The notes beneath the pieces were generated by a model. The model was not told the origin of the DNA, did no database searches, and worked only from the letters and a program-made list of their open reading frames with translations. Both the position numbers and the translations under genes were made by a program. Source: Paralithodes platypus (lineage: Eukaryota > Arthropoda > Malacostraca > Decapoda > Lithodidae). Taken from it: DNA of 64,000 nucleotides. Positions 29,240-41,357 of the stretch are shown here, one piece after another (position 1 is the stretch's first letter; every line of letters begins with the position of its first letter). Where the stretch lies: positions 23,141,688 through 23,205,687 of the forward strand of contig CM064519.1 of the NCBI GenBank assembly GCA_032716605.1, read 5' to 3'.

Positions 29240-30635
29240 GCCAATATGCTAATGTGGTGGCGACAACACATGAGACATACAACCACCATAAGTCATCTAA
29301 AGCCACAACGGACCGCAAAGAGTCACAAATTCAGGGGATGATGAGATTCATTGAAAAGAAAGGGTCCCCTCTCTCTGTAGGTGCTTCTCCAACACTGCAA
29401 AATTTTGTGACAAAAGAGGTTATGTCCGACGACATCAGGAATGACATGCAGAATGCTTTCACAAAAGGGAAAGAAAAAAGTACCTGACATTTAGTAAAGA
29501 GAGGCTTCTCCACAAACCGACACGAATCAGTAACACCATTCATCGTTCAAATTTGAAAACAATGACAACTATCCGTAACAAGCCACAGAAGACAACCAGA
29601 AAGACAGTGAAGGAGATGAATATAACAGAGAGAAGCATTGAAATTGCTCGGGAGCGTGGCCTCTCAACTCAAGACCTGTTAAAATATGATATTGTTCCCT
29701 CCCCAGTGTTGTTTGATGCTGAAGGAATGATGGCAAAGCCAGAAAGGAGTCAGTTAATCAAGGAGTTGGAGGTACATCTCAAACCTGAGGATTACAACTA
29801 TAGTCCCTGTAGCAATGCTTCCTTCATAATTGACGTCATGTCCACCATTTGAAAGGTTAATCTTACCAGACTCTCCACATTCAATGACTTTGTGGCCACT
29901 TTTGTGTCATTCTCAGATGCATACCGTCAGTTTGGGCGATGTGACTATGTGTTTGACATGTATTCTGAGGAGTCCTCTGTGAAGGACAGTGAGAGAAAGA
30001 GGCGTACTAATACAGTACCCATTGCTTACAGTTCAATTGATCTATCATCACCGCTACCAAATGACATGGCCACTTTCTGGCCTTCCAACAACAACAAAAT
30101 TCTGCTTGAAAAACTGATCTACAATCATCTTCGTTCAAATATTTCTCCCCCTGGAGAGTATCCTACCATACTTGGACAGGTTACCAGAGAGGAAGAGGAA
30201 TGGCAATGCATCAGCATTTACAAAGGCAAGGAGAACACACTATCACACCTTCAGTCTACATTTGAGGAAGCTGACCTTCGCATAGCCCTTCATGTTCTTG
30301 ATGCTCTCAAGAATGGACACGGAGTATGTGTTGTCATTTCCAATGATACAGACGTAATTGTTTCCCTGCTTTACCACATGCCTGTGTTTCTCCAACATAA
30401 CCTAAAGGAGCTGTGGGTACGAGCTGGAGTTGGAGACAACACTCGGTATGTGCCCCTTCATAATCTGTTTGACCGTCTTGGATGTCACCTCTGTACAGTC
30501 CTTCCAGCCATACACAGCCTTACTGGATGTGACATCACCAGCAAAGTTGGAACTAAAAAGTCTGCTTTAAAAGCTGAACCAGAGGAGTTACTGAAGCACT
30601 TTGGGAGATCGCCAAGTCTTTCCCCGTACATTATC
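29240..30635 (+). pseudogene. PIN-like family protein, segment B
   Basis: Central part of the same gene. It reads YANVVATTHETYNHHKSS, a linker (LLKYDIVPSPVLFDAEGMM), then FGRCDYVFDMYSEESSVKDS, EEADLRIALHVLDALKNGH, VVISNDTDVIVSLLYH and LPAIHSLTGCDITSKVG. The Asp-containing segments (DYVFD, EADLR, NDTDV, GCD) are arranged like the acidic active site of PIN/FEN-type nucleases; this is fold inference, not proof. Lesions: a one-base frameshift in an A-run near 29480 and a TGA at 29850-29852. The frame continues at 33835 after solo LTR 2. Confidence 0.65.
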
Positions 30636-33600
30636 TAAAATGCCCCAGAACGAGAAGCCCACCACAGAAGCCACGAACGAACACCACACAGAAACACCCA
30701 AAGGAAAGGTCCACAGAACGAAAGGACCAGCTGACCGAGCCAGCCAATTCAGACAGGCCCAAGCCCGCAGGGCTAAGCAGCTCCAGGCCGCACCTAGATA
30801 CCCCTTCTAAACTGACCATTTTTCCACACTTCATGTACACTACCCCCTCGTGTCCTACACTCCTAACTACAAAGATGATGAACAGGAATATACATTCATA
30901 TTAAAAACACCCATGCCCTGTCCCGACGTTGAGCCAATGCCAACACATCAGACAGCCATAATTATATCTATGTATGTTCTTACATCCGAGAAGTAGATGT
31001 TATATATCTTAGAAGTTAAAACACCCACGCCTGTCCCTAGACCTTGTATATCATTTCCCATGACGATTATAGATATATGTAACCCGTGCTCAGTCGCCCC
31101 CTTGCATTGTTCCTCTAGTAACTAAGTGTCTCTATAATATTAACTGCCACCAGTATTGATACGACATAGCGGCACTGTCCTTGTGTCGTATTGTGCCAAG
31201 TACAGATCCACCAGGTTTCATCACCTTATTAGGACGACGACTATAATGTCGTCGTTCATCGATGTATGCAATCCTTAGTTTAAGTATTAATATTAACATT
31301 CCCTAACATCTTGTCTTGCCAGACTAAGCTTCTGAAGACCCATCGCCCCATAAATGTATCCTTATCCGCCATTGTGTTCACCTTTTTCCATTTACTTTTC
31401 CACAATTGTCATACGTCTTCCCCTTGCCTCCTTCGTATCCACAGTCCACACTACGCCAATTTACTTTGTGTCATACACCTCTTACCCCAAACCGAGATTG
31501 TATAAGATAACCTTGTTACCAGTATCTGTCATAAGTACCCCGAAACAATAACTAAGTACCCCTACGAACTGCCGCTTTTGTTGGTATATATATATATTAT
31601 AGAAAACGCAGTTCCCAGGGCCAACTAATAGTATCCATAACCCCTCGGACGGATCACATAACTCTATCCTTTCCAGACTTATATACCACCCCATAGTTGC
31701 ATTCCCCGGTAGCATTTGGCTAACGTACTCCACTGCCTTTTCAAACTCCCATATCAACTGCAGCCTAATGCCACCCCCACGCCCAGAGACCTTAGGGTCA
31801 AATTCCCCTATAGCTCCCCTGAACTCCTCCCCTCTCATTATAAGACCCCGCGCTTCTCTACTCTTGTCCGACCTAGCCTCTCTCTCATACCTCTTGAAGA
31901 TCCTTGAATTTCCCGTTGCTAACGCTCTCCAACCTTTTATATATATACTCCTATCCAGCCTACCTTCACTTAGTAGGCCAGAACAACATTAGAACTTTAC
32001 TAACCCCTTGCATGCCATCTACTCTCTTACAACCCATTCACAACCCGGCACCCAATGGTCGTCGGTGCGAGGCTAGCCGCCTCACCAGTAACTAACTTCT
32101 ATTGCCATACTTCCAGATAAATGTGGCAGAGTTAGCAACCCAGTCTCCACCACATCCAGCAAACCCTACAATTAACAACCAGCCGAGTAAAACCAGCTAG
32201 CCAAGGCACCTCCGGTTTTGGTATTAAGGACACCCACATCTGTCTCATACACAGAGGGTTATTACAAACACTGGTGATATGGCAAGCCCCTAGCCACAGC
32301 CGCCGGACGACTATCACGGAGAGAGGGCGCCCAGCTCCCCCTTTTTGCCCACCCGAGGAGGGAGACCCCCACCCCCGCAGAGGTATACCTGGCCCCTGTT
32401 TTGACTTCTGAGTCATTGCCAGGTAGCACAGGAATTCTTCCTATCAATGAACTAACCATGCATGATTAACACCTTTACTAACCTCTATTAACTCACAATA
32501 AACCATTTACCTTTCTTGCATACTCTGATCACTAAATTAGCACCTCAGCTATACCATAGAATGAAGATTGAACAATCTAAGAGAGACGCTCGTATCACAG
32601 CTGTCCCCATCCTCCTCGCAAAGTAGATCCAGTCTCTCTCCCCTAAATACTTCCAGTATAGCCAAAATAGTACCTCTTACTAAGGCTCAGTTATATGAAA
32701 ATATAAAGGCTTCCTATAGCCATGTGCCACAACAGTAAATACCATCTTACCTAGTCCCCATATCTATTGAGAGCTCAAATAAGTCCATAAGACTCGAGAT
32801 CCCTACTGTCTACAGGGTCCAGAACCGAGCCTATAAATCTAGCTCCCGCCCCTAGTCAAATCAGTTGAAAGCTAGACACCAACCAGGGGTCACTACCCTG
32901 CAGTTAACTTCTAGCTCTGCCCTTGTATTGTTCCGGAGTGAGATCCCAGAGCCGGCAGACTCTGTGGCAGATTTGGATAGAAGGACCTGCCCACGTATTT
33001 GAGAACTTCGCACATATGGACCCCCTGGACGGCCGCGGAACCAGTCGTTAGCCCCCAACATCATGGACGCAAGATAACCAGGACCAGACCCATCAGATAC
33101 TACCCAAGATTCCCTTTATCAGTACTAGGCCTACATGTTACAGTGCTGTTTAGAGATTCACTAATTAATATTTCTACGAAGTGGCTATCTCTTTGCCCCA
33201 GTATAATTCATATAACCATTCAATTAGGAAGTGCTAAGCGTATCAGTGTTCATTATTTAACAGGCGATACTAACTCTCCTAATCAACCATATGCCCAGAT
33301 ATTATTACCTAGAAGGAAACCCTAGTGATATCTGAAGGTTCGCCCACTGATTTGCGTTCTATGTATTTCTGAGACAAGAATATAAAACTTAGATCAGTAC
33401 CCCCTGAGGTTACTAGAATTCCCGTGCTCTAAAATACGCGTGTCTAATCTAGTCTGTGAACTACTACTTGTGCACCAGAGCTACCAGTAATAAATCTAAC
33501 AGTGAATATGATTCTATAAGTAACATTGATGGTCTTCGGTATATACACCTGTTGAATTAAAGCCAGTAATCAGAAGATTAATACCTGAACGTTGGAAGTG

Positions 33601-33834
33601 GGAGACTAGGCTCCATCCAGATCCACTTATGCTAGTGTTGTTCGATTCTATTATATTGTCTTGCACGAGTATTCTGCAGTGGTATATAAATAAACGTGAT
33701 CGTGTAACTTGCTACCATGTGTTTCTTTGTGTTCTCTATTCCTCATATCTTGTATTGTGCATGCAGCCTTATATACCCAGTCAATTAGAACTCACATTAC
33801 CCAAGTTAAACCTGTAGAAAAACAGGGCACAACA
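30636..33834 (+). mobile_element. Solo LTR 2 of the long-LTR Gypsy family
   Basis: 3199 bp flanked by TTATC at 30631-30635 and 33835-33839; starts TAAAATGCCCCAG, ends CAGGGCACAACA. Its first 175 bp encode the end of the element polyprotein (MPQNEKPTTEATNEHHTE ... RRAKQLQAAPRYPF), almost as in the provirus at 40221-40406. AATAAA occurs at about 33689-33694. There is no internal region, so it arose by LTR-LTR recombination or is a solo remnant. Confidence 0.85.
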
Positions 33835-34015
33835 TTATCAGTAATGCAGAATGTTACTTGGTGAAGGTGCTCAAATCAACAAGTGATGCCAAGAATTTTT
33901 CAGACTTGCGGGCCGAGGTTTTCCACCATACAAAGGGGAGTTCTCATCTAAATCTGCCTCCATCCAGCCAGGGACTTCTACCACATATCAAGCGTAGCTT
34001 CTATAATGCATACAC
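33835..34015 (+). pseudogene. PIN-like family protein, segment C
   Basis: Reads SNAECYLVKVLKSTSDAK, FSDLRAEVFHHTKG and LNLPPSSQGLLPHIKRSFYN, the C-terminal helical part of the family. The frame is continuous with segment B once the LTR and one TTATC copy are removed (PYII then SNAECY). It is cut at 34015 by the third, oppositely oriented Gypsy insertion. The remaining C terminus was not found in the window. Confidence 0.65.
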
Positions 34016-34701
34016 TGTTATGCCCTGTTTTTCTACAGGATTAACTTGGGTAATGTGAGTTCTAACTGACTGGGTATAGAAGGCTGCATGCACAAAACAA
34101 GGTAGGAGGAATAGAGAACACAAAATAAACACACGGTAACAAGACACACGATCACGTTTATTGATGTACACACTTCTGTAGTTTTCTTGATGATGATTAA
34201 TATGAAGCATAAGAAGGTATGAATACTCGTACAAGACAAATGATGGAATTGAACAACTAGCATTAAGTGGATCTGGATGGAGCCTAGTCTCCCACTTCCA
34301 ACGTTCAGGTATTAATCTTCTGATCACTGGCTTTATTCACAAGTTTATATACTGGAGACCATAAATGTTACTTATAGATTCATATTCACTATTAGATTTA
34401 TCACTGGTAGCTCTGGTACACAAGTAGTAGTTCACAGACTAGATTAGACACGCGTATTTTAGAGCACGGGAATTCTAGTAACCTCAGGGGGGTACTGATC
34501 TAAGTTTTGTATTCTTGTATCAGAAACACATAGAACGCGAATCAGTGGGCGAACATCAGATATCACTAGGATTTCACTGCTATGTAATAATATCTGGATA
34601 TATGAGTAATTACAAGAGTTAATATCGCCTGTTAATTAATAAACACTGATACGCTTAGCACTTCCTAATGGAATGGTTATATATGAATTATACTGGGGCA
34701 A

Positions 34702-36140
34702 TGGAGTCATGAAAGAAATACTATCAAGAGCAGTGAATGTTGGTGTATCGCTGAAAAGGGAGGGAATTGAGTGGAAGCTACCTATACTGCTGTTTGCGGA
34801 TGATACAGTTCTGATGAGTGATAATGAATGGGAGTTGCAGGGTCTGGTAAATGAGTTTGGAACAGTGTGCGAAAAACGGAATTTGAAGGTAAATACGGGG
34901 AAGAGCAAGGTTATGGTCTTCGAAAGGGGTGAAGTCACAGGTGATGAAATGAACGGTCAGGCTATGGAGATCGTCAACTCTTTTAAGTATCTGGGCAGTG
35001 TGTTGGTAAAGATGGGACTGAAGGTGCGGAGAGGGTACACAGGAAGAGGGTTGTAGGAACCTAACAGTAACAAGAAATAGGGTGGTCAGTATGAAAGTGA
35101 AGAAGTCCTTGCATGACAGTGTGGTAATCCCGACACTGACTTACGGAAGCGAAGCATGGACGTTGGTTGAGAGACTCAGACCAAGAGTGAGAGCAGTGGA
35201 AATGAATTACTTAACCCGGGAGCTGCGGGGAGACTCTTAAGAGTTCCCCCGGCGCACTGCGGGAAGACTCTTAAGAGTCAGAGAAAATAAAAATCAACTT
35301 TTGACATCGAAAAAAAAAAAAAAAAATATATTTTTTTTTTTTTATTTTATTTTTTTTGCCCTGGGCCATAAACTCCAGTCCTCTATGACTTCCTCCTCTC
35401 TCAGTTACCTATTTCCTGTTATTCGGAGGTATATTTTGTGCTAACATTAGAAAGTGGAGGGTGTGGTCATCACTGATAGCAAGCGAAGTGCAAGATAGAG
35501 AGAGAGTATCGATCGACTGTGTCTCAGTGGCCTTGGGGGAAATTGGCGGGAAAAGCAGATTGCCTCACCCATACATTATACAACTCGCGGGCTATATCCG
35601 ATTTTGACCATCCAAACGCTGTTTCACTCGTTTATTGTTGTTTCAGTTAATACCTTTATAATAAACCCATATAGGCGCATATGATAATATTAATGTTAAT
35701 GGCACAATATTTAGTGACGGGAACACCTCAAATACGTCAGCACAGGGGGACGTTTCCAATTACCCCCATGCGCACTTCAGAGGTTAAGGAGTGCGTGCGG
35801 AGTTACATGGAGGGAAGACAGATAATGAGGAAGTAAGAAGGAGGTGTGGTGTGGAGGTAGATGTGCTGGAAAGTGTGAAAAGGAACAACTGAGATGGTCG
35901 GCCATATGGAACGTATGGAAAGCGAGAGACTAATAAGAGGGTGTACGAGAGCGAGGTGGAGGGACAGAGGGGGAGAGGTAGACCGAATATGAGGTGGAAG
36001 GATGGAGTGAGGAACTACATGAACGAAGGCGGTGCTGGTTGGGGGGGGGGGGCGTCGACTGACTGGGGACAGAGGTGCATGGGGGCGGTTCGTTCGTGGC
36101 CACCCCTTCGGGGATCACGGCGTCAGGCAATAGATAGATA
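34702..36140 (+). pseudogene. RTE-like reverse transcriptase, C-terminal part
   Basis: Reads VMKEILSRAVNVGVSLKR, ILLFADDTVLMSDNEWEL (catalytic FADD), NSFKYLGSVL; then after a frameshift near 35040, VKKSLHDSVVIPTLTYGS and VRAVEMNYL. The MITE interrupts at 35211; coding resumes at 35788 with VRSYMEG-like, RGRPNMRWKDGVRNYMNEGG and the 3' end. Only the RT palm end and C terminus are present; no endonuclease. Not functional as an enzyme. Confidence 0.8.
35215..35783 (+). mobile_element. TTAA MITE, type 1, second copy
   Basis: 569 bp between TTAA 35211-35214 and 35784-35787. It starts CCCGGGAGCTGCGGGGAGAC; its other end reversed starts CCTCTGAAGTGCGCATGG. It shares the doubled GACTCTTAAGAGTC palindromes, the GTATCGATC word and the CTCAGTGGCCTTGGGGGAAA word with 2405-2999. 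The uninterrupted RTE sequence at 15651-15654 shows one TTAA at this point, which proves the target duplication. Confidence 0.9.
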
Positions 36141-37371
36141 GATAGACTGGGGCAAAGATATAGCCACTTCATAGAAATATTAATAAGTGAGTCTCTAAAT
36201 AGCACTGTAACACTGTAGCACTGATAGAGTGAATCTTGGGTAGTATTTGATTGGTCTGGTCCTGGTTATCTTGCGTCCGTGATGTTGGGGGCTAACGACT
36301 GGTTCCGCGGCCGTCCAGATGGTCCATATGTAGAAAGTTCTCAAGACGGATCTCTTGGCGATCGTTGCTGGTTACGCTCTTATATACCCTCTGGTTTCTA
36401 GACCTGAATCACAGATATTAGGATCTCCCTGACAATCTGGATCGGAATTAACGCCAAGCGCATCTCACGTCGATCGCTCAGCTTCCCGGCCTGTATGAAG
36501 GTTATAAGGTGCACGTAGATTTCTTTTACGTGGACAGATCCTTCTATCTAAATCTGCCACGGAGTCTGCCGGCTCTGGAACTCAATTCTCAGGAACAAAC
36601 AAATAGAGCTAGAGGTCAACTCAAGGGACCAACCACTGGTTGGTGTCTATCTTTCAACTGATTTTACTGGGGGCTGGAGCTTGGTTTATAGGTTCGGTTT
36701 GGGACCCTGTAGGCAATAGGGATCTCAAGTTTTGATGGACTTATTTGAGCTCTCAATTGATACAGGAACTAGGTAAGGTGGTGATTACTGTTGTGGCACA
36801 TGGCTGTATGGAGCCTTCATAATGTGAGATAACTGAGCCTTAGTAAGAGGTACTATTTTGGCTATACTGGAAATATTTAGGGGAGAGAGACTGGATCTAC
36901 TTTGCAAGGAGGTTTGGGACATCTTTGATAGGAGCGTCTCTCTTAGATTGCTCAGTCTTCATTCTATGGTATAGCTGAGGTGCTAATTTGGTTATCGGAG
37001 TATGCAAGAAAGGTTAATGGGTTATTGTGGGTTAATAGGTTAGTAAGGTGTTAGTCATACATGGTTAGTTCATTGATAGGAAGAATTCCTGTGCTACCTG
37101 GCAATGACCCGGAAGTCAAAACAGGGGTCAGGTATACCTCCGCAGGGGTAGGGGTCTCCCTCCTCGGGTGGGTGAAAGGGGTAGGTGCGCGTCCTCTCTC
37201 TGTGATGGTCGTCCGGGCGGCTGTGGCTGGGGGCTTGCCATATTACAAGTGTTTGTAATAACCCTCTGTTTATGAGACAGATGTGGGTGTTCGTAATACC
37301 AAAACCGAAGGTGCCTTGACCAGCTGGTTTAATTGGGTTTTGTTAATTGCATGGTTTGTTGGATGTGGTGG

Positions 37372-38923
37372 TGTAACGGGGGGGGGGGGGGGTTTCTCTC
37401 TTTCTTCGTCAACTTCCCTTCTGCTGCGAACAATAGAGAGAGAGGGTAAGACAGAAAAAGATAGATTAAGCTGCGAAGGTGGAAAATAGGTACTCAAGGA
37501 TAGAAAGGAAGAGATGACGACAAACCCGTTATTGCATTCTAAGTAACGAGAGGACAACCCTGTTTGGTGACCCACATCCAACATCCTTCGAGGAAGGGGA
37601 AAGGCTGCAACTCCGACACGATGATAAGACCAAAGAACCACAAAAAACCCACTGAGACCTAGCATATTCTCTACTTTCTAGATATCACCTAAGGATGTTT
37701 TTGGGAACGGTAATTCATTCGAATTATTTGATCGCCCACCTTCAGGTGAACTGGCCGTCCCCATGGATTTCTTATTCTTATTGCTATCGTGACTCATGCT
37801 CATTATTCAGGTACATTAGGACAGTAGGATAAATCGGAGGCTAGCAAAGACCAATCAAGAACTTCACCTTCAATGTTGGCTGACAAGACTTTAACTCTCG
37901 GTTAGGCTACTGGTACTACTCTTAGACCAATTTAATACTGACAGCTCCGATTTACCATCCTGACAACACATTTAGATCCAAATAGGTACGGGAGGATAGA
38001 TACAAACATATTGCAATAATCTTCAGCTTGATATTAATACAGTATAAGGAACATTTTACCGGTTACAACTCTTAATATTGGTACCGTATCTAATTATCTC
38101 TATACCATTAACCTGGGACCAATCCATTACCGTACTGGGACAGTCTCTTAACCTAGGAATAGGACTCGAACCTTGCTGTCTGTATCCACCCCATTCCTCT
38201 CAGTATTGTACATCCCAATTCCGTTAGATACCGGTATCGGCCAGGCTTGCCTGTAGGTTTCTTCGGCCTACCGTATCCTGGGGTATAGGGGGTAATCATA
38301 CGTCTTCCTGCGGTCCTTGAACCCTCGTACAGTACACGAGTTCAGCATCCTGCACTCAGCCAATGGGAGGGGTGAATCTCTGATTCTCCGCCATCAGCAA
38401 TTCAGCATCACATCGACTCCGTCCCAACTGGTTCCCTCTGAATGGAGGGAAAGGAAGCCTAAGTCCAGAGAAGAAGCGGGGAATTATGACAGAGACTGGG
38501 GGTTAGGTGGTCTCTCTCGTAGGCCTGGGGTCACGACAGTGAGGGGCCGAGGGCCAGTGCCAGGGCTCCCGCCAAAAAGGGGAGGGTGACCACAAAGGGT
38601 GGCGTCGCTTGGGTAGGAATTGGCGGTCTTTTTACACAAGGGGGCATTACTCTAAATTCGAAAAGGAAGGATTTTTACATGGATAACAAAAGGGGTGAAA
38701 GGAGAATTAGGCTTGAAAGTATTTTAGATAGATTTGAGAATATTAGTTCTCCTCCTGATCTAGGCTAATTCCCTCTTTACATAGACAAGGGTTACTTAAC
38801 CCTTCTTAAACGATACATTTCCCTTAAATATAGGGAAGAGTGAATGAAGGGGAAAAAGTCTTACAGTTAAGTCAAACCTTACAACATATACCAAAAGGGA
38901 AAGTACAATTTCTTCCCGTTACT
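37372..38923 (+). mobile_element. Foreign solo LTR-like insertion in the Gypsy LTR
   Basis: 1552 bp present here but missing at the corresponding place of solo LTR 2 (32143-32150). Ends are TGTAACGGGG and CCCGTTACT, an inverted pair close to the TG...CA form of LTRs. Flanking GTGG (37368-37371, 38924-38927) is a 4-bp duplication. No protein is recognised inside. A run of 13 G lies at 37378-37390. Solo LTR is the best guess; a DNA element is not excluded. Strand is not determined by coding sequence. Confidence 0.6.
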
Positions 38924-40220
38924 GTGGAGACTGGGTTGCTAACTCTGCCACATTTATCTGGAAGTATGGCAATAGAAGTTAGTCACTGGCGAGGCGGCTA
39001 GCCTCGCACTGACGATCATTTGGTACAGGGTTGTGAATGGGTTGTGAGGGAATAGATGGCATGCAAAGGGTTAGTAAAGTTCTAATGGTGTTCCTTCCTA
39101 CTGGGGGAAGGTAGGCTGGATAGGAGTATATATACAAAAGGTTTGAGAATGTTAGTAACGGAAAAGTTAAGGATATTCAGGGGGTATGGTGGAGAGGCTA
39201 GGTTAGGAGGGAGTGGAGGAGCGTGGGGGTTAACGAGAGGGAGAGGGTTAATGGGGGCTACGTGGAAGTTTGACCCTAAGGTCTCTGGGCGTAGGGGTGG
39301 CATTAGGCTACAGTTGGTATCTTAGACTGGGGGTTACCGACAGGGAAGGTAGGGTAATCAAACGCTACCGGGGGGATGAGCAATAGGTGGTGGTATATGA
39401 GTCTGGAAATTAGAATCATGTGGACTGTGGGGAAGATGAGGTTAGCTGTAGGTGTGTGCTTGACTGTGGATAAAAGTAGAGAAAAACAGTGTACTATTAC
39501 TCGTCAATACGAGGGGTTATGGACACTATTAGTCGACACGATTTCTTGCTGATCTAGTTGTCCCTGGGAACTGCGTTTTCTATGAAATATATACCAAAGA
39601 AAGCGGCAGTTCGTAGGGGTAGCTTCGTTATTGTTTCGTGGTAGATATGCGTCGAGACAATGGTAAAAGAGGGTTATCTATACAATCTCTGGTTAGAATT
39701 GAGCAATACAGGAACAATGGAATTTCCTATACCATCTCGTCTGTGCAGGAATATAGTTACTGGATTGCTCGCGGCATCTTCCGTCGTGAGATCTGGCAAG
39801 ATAGGGCAGGCGTAATGGTTGCACGAGGGTGTACCCGTGGGTATTATAGTTTCTTATCAATTATGACATGGGGGTTAATGTTATTACTTCTCGGATGGAA
39901 GAACATGCATAGATTTATGGGGGCGGTTGGTCTTCAGAAACTTAGTCTGGCAAGACAAGGTATTTTAGGGGGTTAACATATTACTTCTCGGATGGAAGAA
40001 CATACATAGATTTATGGGGGCGGTTGGTCTTCAGAAACTTAGTCTGGCAAGACAAGGTATTTTAGGGTATGTTGATATTGATATCTTAACTTAGGGACAG
40101 GGCATGGGTGTATTAAATTAAGGTGTATTCATTTTCATCATCATGTAGGTAGAGTCTGGCGGGTAAGAGGTGTAGGACACGAGGAGTAGTGGATACGCGA
40201 GGTGGGGGAAGGGTCAGTGG

Positions 40221-40928
40221 TTAGAAGCGATAGTCAGGTGTGGTTTGGAGCTGCTTAGCCCTGCGGGCTTCGGCCTGTCTGAACTGGTTGGCTTGGTCAC
40301 CTGGTCCTTTCGTTCTGTGGGCCTTTCCTTCGGGTGTCTCTGTTCCCGTTTCTTTGTTGTTCTCGCTCGTGGCTTCCGTGGTGGGCTTCTCGTTCTGGGG
40401 CATTTTACTTCCCTCTCCTTCGTTGTAGGCTCGTCCTCGAGCCTCAAGGGTGAAGTAAAGAGAAGTATAGTGATGGTGGGTCATTTGGAGGGTGTGTAGA
40501 AGGTCCCACCAGACAAGAGAGCGAGGGTCAGGTTTCTTGTGCAGGTCTATGTAGACCTGTAGGAATGTGTCTTCGGTGTTGTGGAGGGCGGCTGCCCGGG
40601 CTTGATGTGGCTGTTGTAGACGGGCTGAGCGTCCTGTGGACGTTTTTAATTTAATATGTCTTATGAACGGTGTGTATTCGTCCTCACTGGGGGTAGGGAC
40701 GGGAGTGACGAATGGTGTGGATGTGTTCATGGTGGAGGTCAGGTATTGAGTGAGGTGTGTGGGACTGACAGGAGGCCTCTTCAGTGTGGTGAAGGGGTTA
40801 ACAACTGAAGGGGAGGGACTAACGCATGAAGGCGGAGCTGGGGGTGAAGGGGGGATATGAGTCTGGGGTTTTTGGGGTTGTCTTGGGTGGTGTTGCAGCC
40901 TGGGAAAATATATGGAGGCAATGTGCAA
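40221..40928 (-). pseudogene. Gypsy polyprotein C-terminal tail entering the LTR
   Basis: A Pro/Thr-rich frame whose middle (FIRHIKLKTSTGRSARL, VWWDLLHTLQMTHHHYTSL) is less biased and may be a real domain. It then reads RAYNEGEGSK across the polypurine tract and ends MPQNEKPTTEATSENN ... RRAKQLQTTPDYRF inside the LTR. It is in the same frame as 41358-42486, with a stop at 41358-41360 and a frameshifted stretch between, so both are likely pieces of one long tail. No envelope-like signal peptide or membrane segment is visible. Confidence 0.55.
40408..40421 (-). other. Polypurine tract before the 3' LTR
   Basis: GAAGGAGAGGGAAG on the minus strand, immediately before the LTR start TAAAATGCC. This is the plus-strand primer site of LTR retrotransposons and independently fixes the LTR boundary. 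Confidence 0.8.
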
Positions 40929-41357
40929 TATTGGTTTAGGTAAGGTGCGTGATGGAGGTGTGTGAGAAAGAGGGGGTGTGTGTGTTGTGTGGCTTGGGCT
41001 TTTAGTGGAAGAAAGGGGTTTTGTTTTTACAAAACTGTCTTAAAATCTGATGGGTCTGTTGATGATTCTACCTTTGGAGGTTCTGGTGGGAAGGTAGATT
41101 TTTGTAGTGGGACTTGAGTTGCTCGACGATGTTTTATATTGAGGGGAAGAACGCTTTACAGGTGGAGGGCATTTAGTGGGGGTGATGTAGGGGGTTATTC
41201 GAGAGGTAGATGCGTGTGGAGGTTTTTGTCGAGTGAGGGTGGTAAGAGGATTGGGTGGGGGTATTGATGGGGGTTCTCGGAGGGGCGACTTTGTGGGGGA
41301 ATTTAAGTGGGGGTGTGGAGGTCGAGTACGTCATTTTGGAGGGGCTTTGGTTGGGAG

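Larger units (their letters stand above)
34702..36145 (+). mobile_element. RTE-like LINE, short copy, inside the Gypsy LTR
   Basis: Flanked by a 10-bp duplication ACTGGGGCAA (34692-34701, 36146-36155). It starts TGGAGTCATGAAAG and ends GGCAATAGATAGATAGATAG. Without the TTAA MITE inside (35215-35783) it is about 871 bp, nearly the size of the copy at 13367-17558, and both begin at practically the same position of the RT gene. Confidence 0.9.
34016..40407 (-). repeat. 3' LTR of the Gypsy provirus, with two insertions
   Basis: On the minus strand it starts TAAAATGCCCCAG at 40407 and ends GGGCATAACA at 34016. Removing the RTE insertion (34702-36145 plus 10-bp duplication) and the foreign solo LTR (37372-38923 plus 4-bp duplication) leaves about 3380 bp, in line with the solo LTRs of 3.2 and 3.6 kb. 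A direct duplication of about 97 bp lies at about 39870-40065. The sense polyadenylation signal (TTTATT on plus) is near 34158. Confidence 0.8.
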
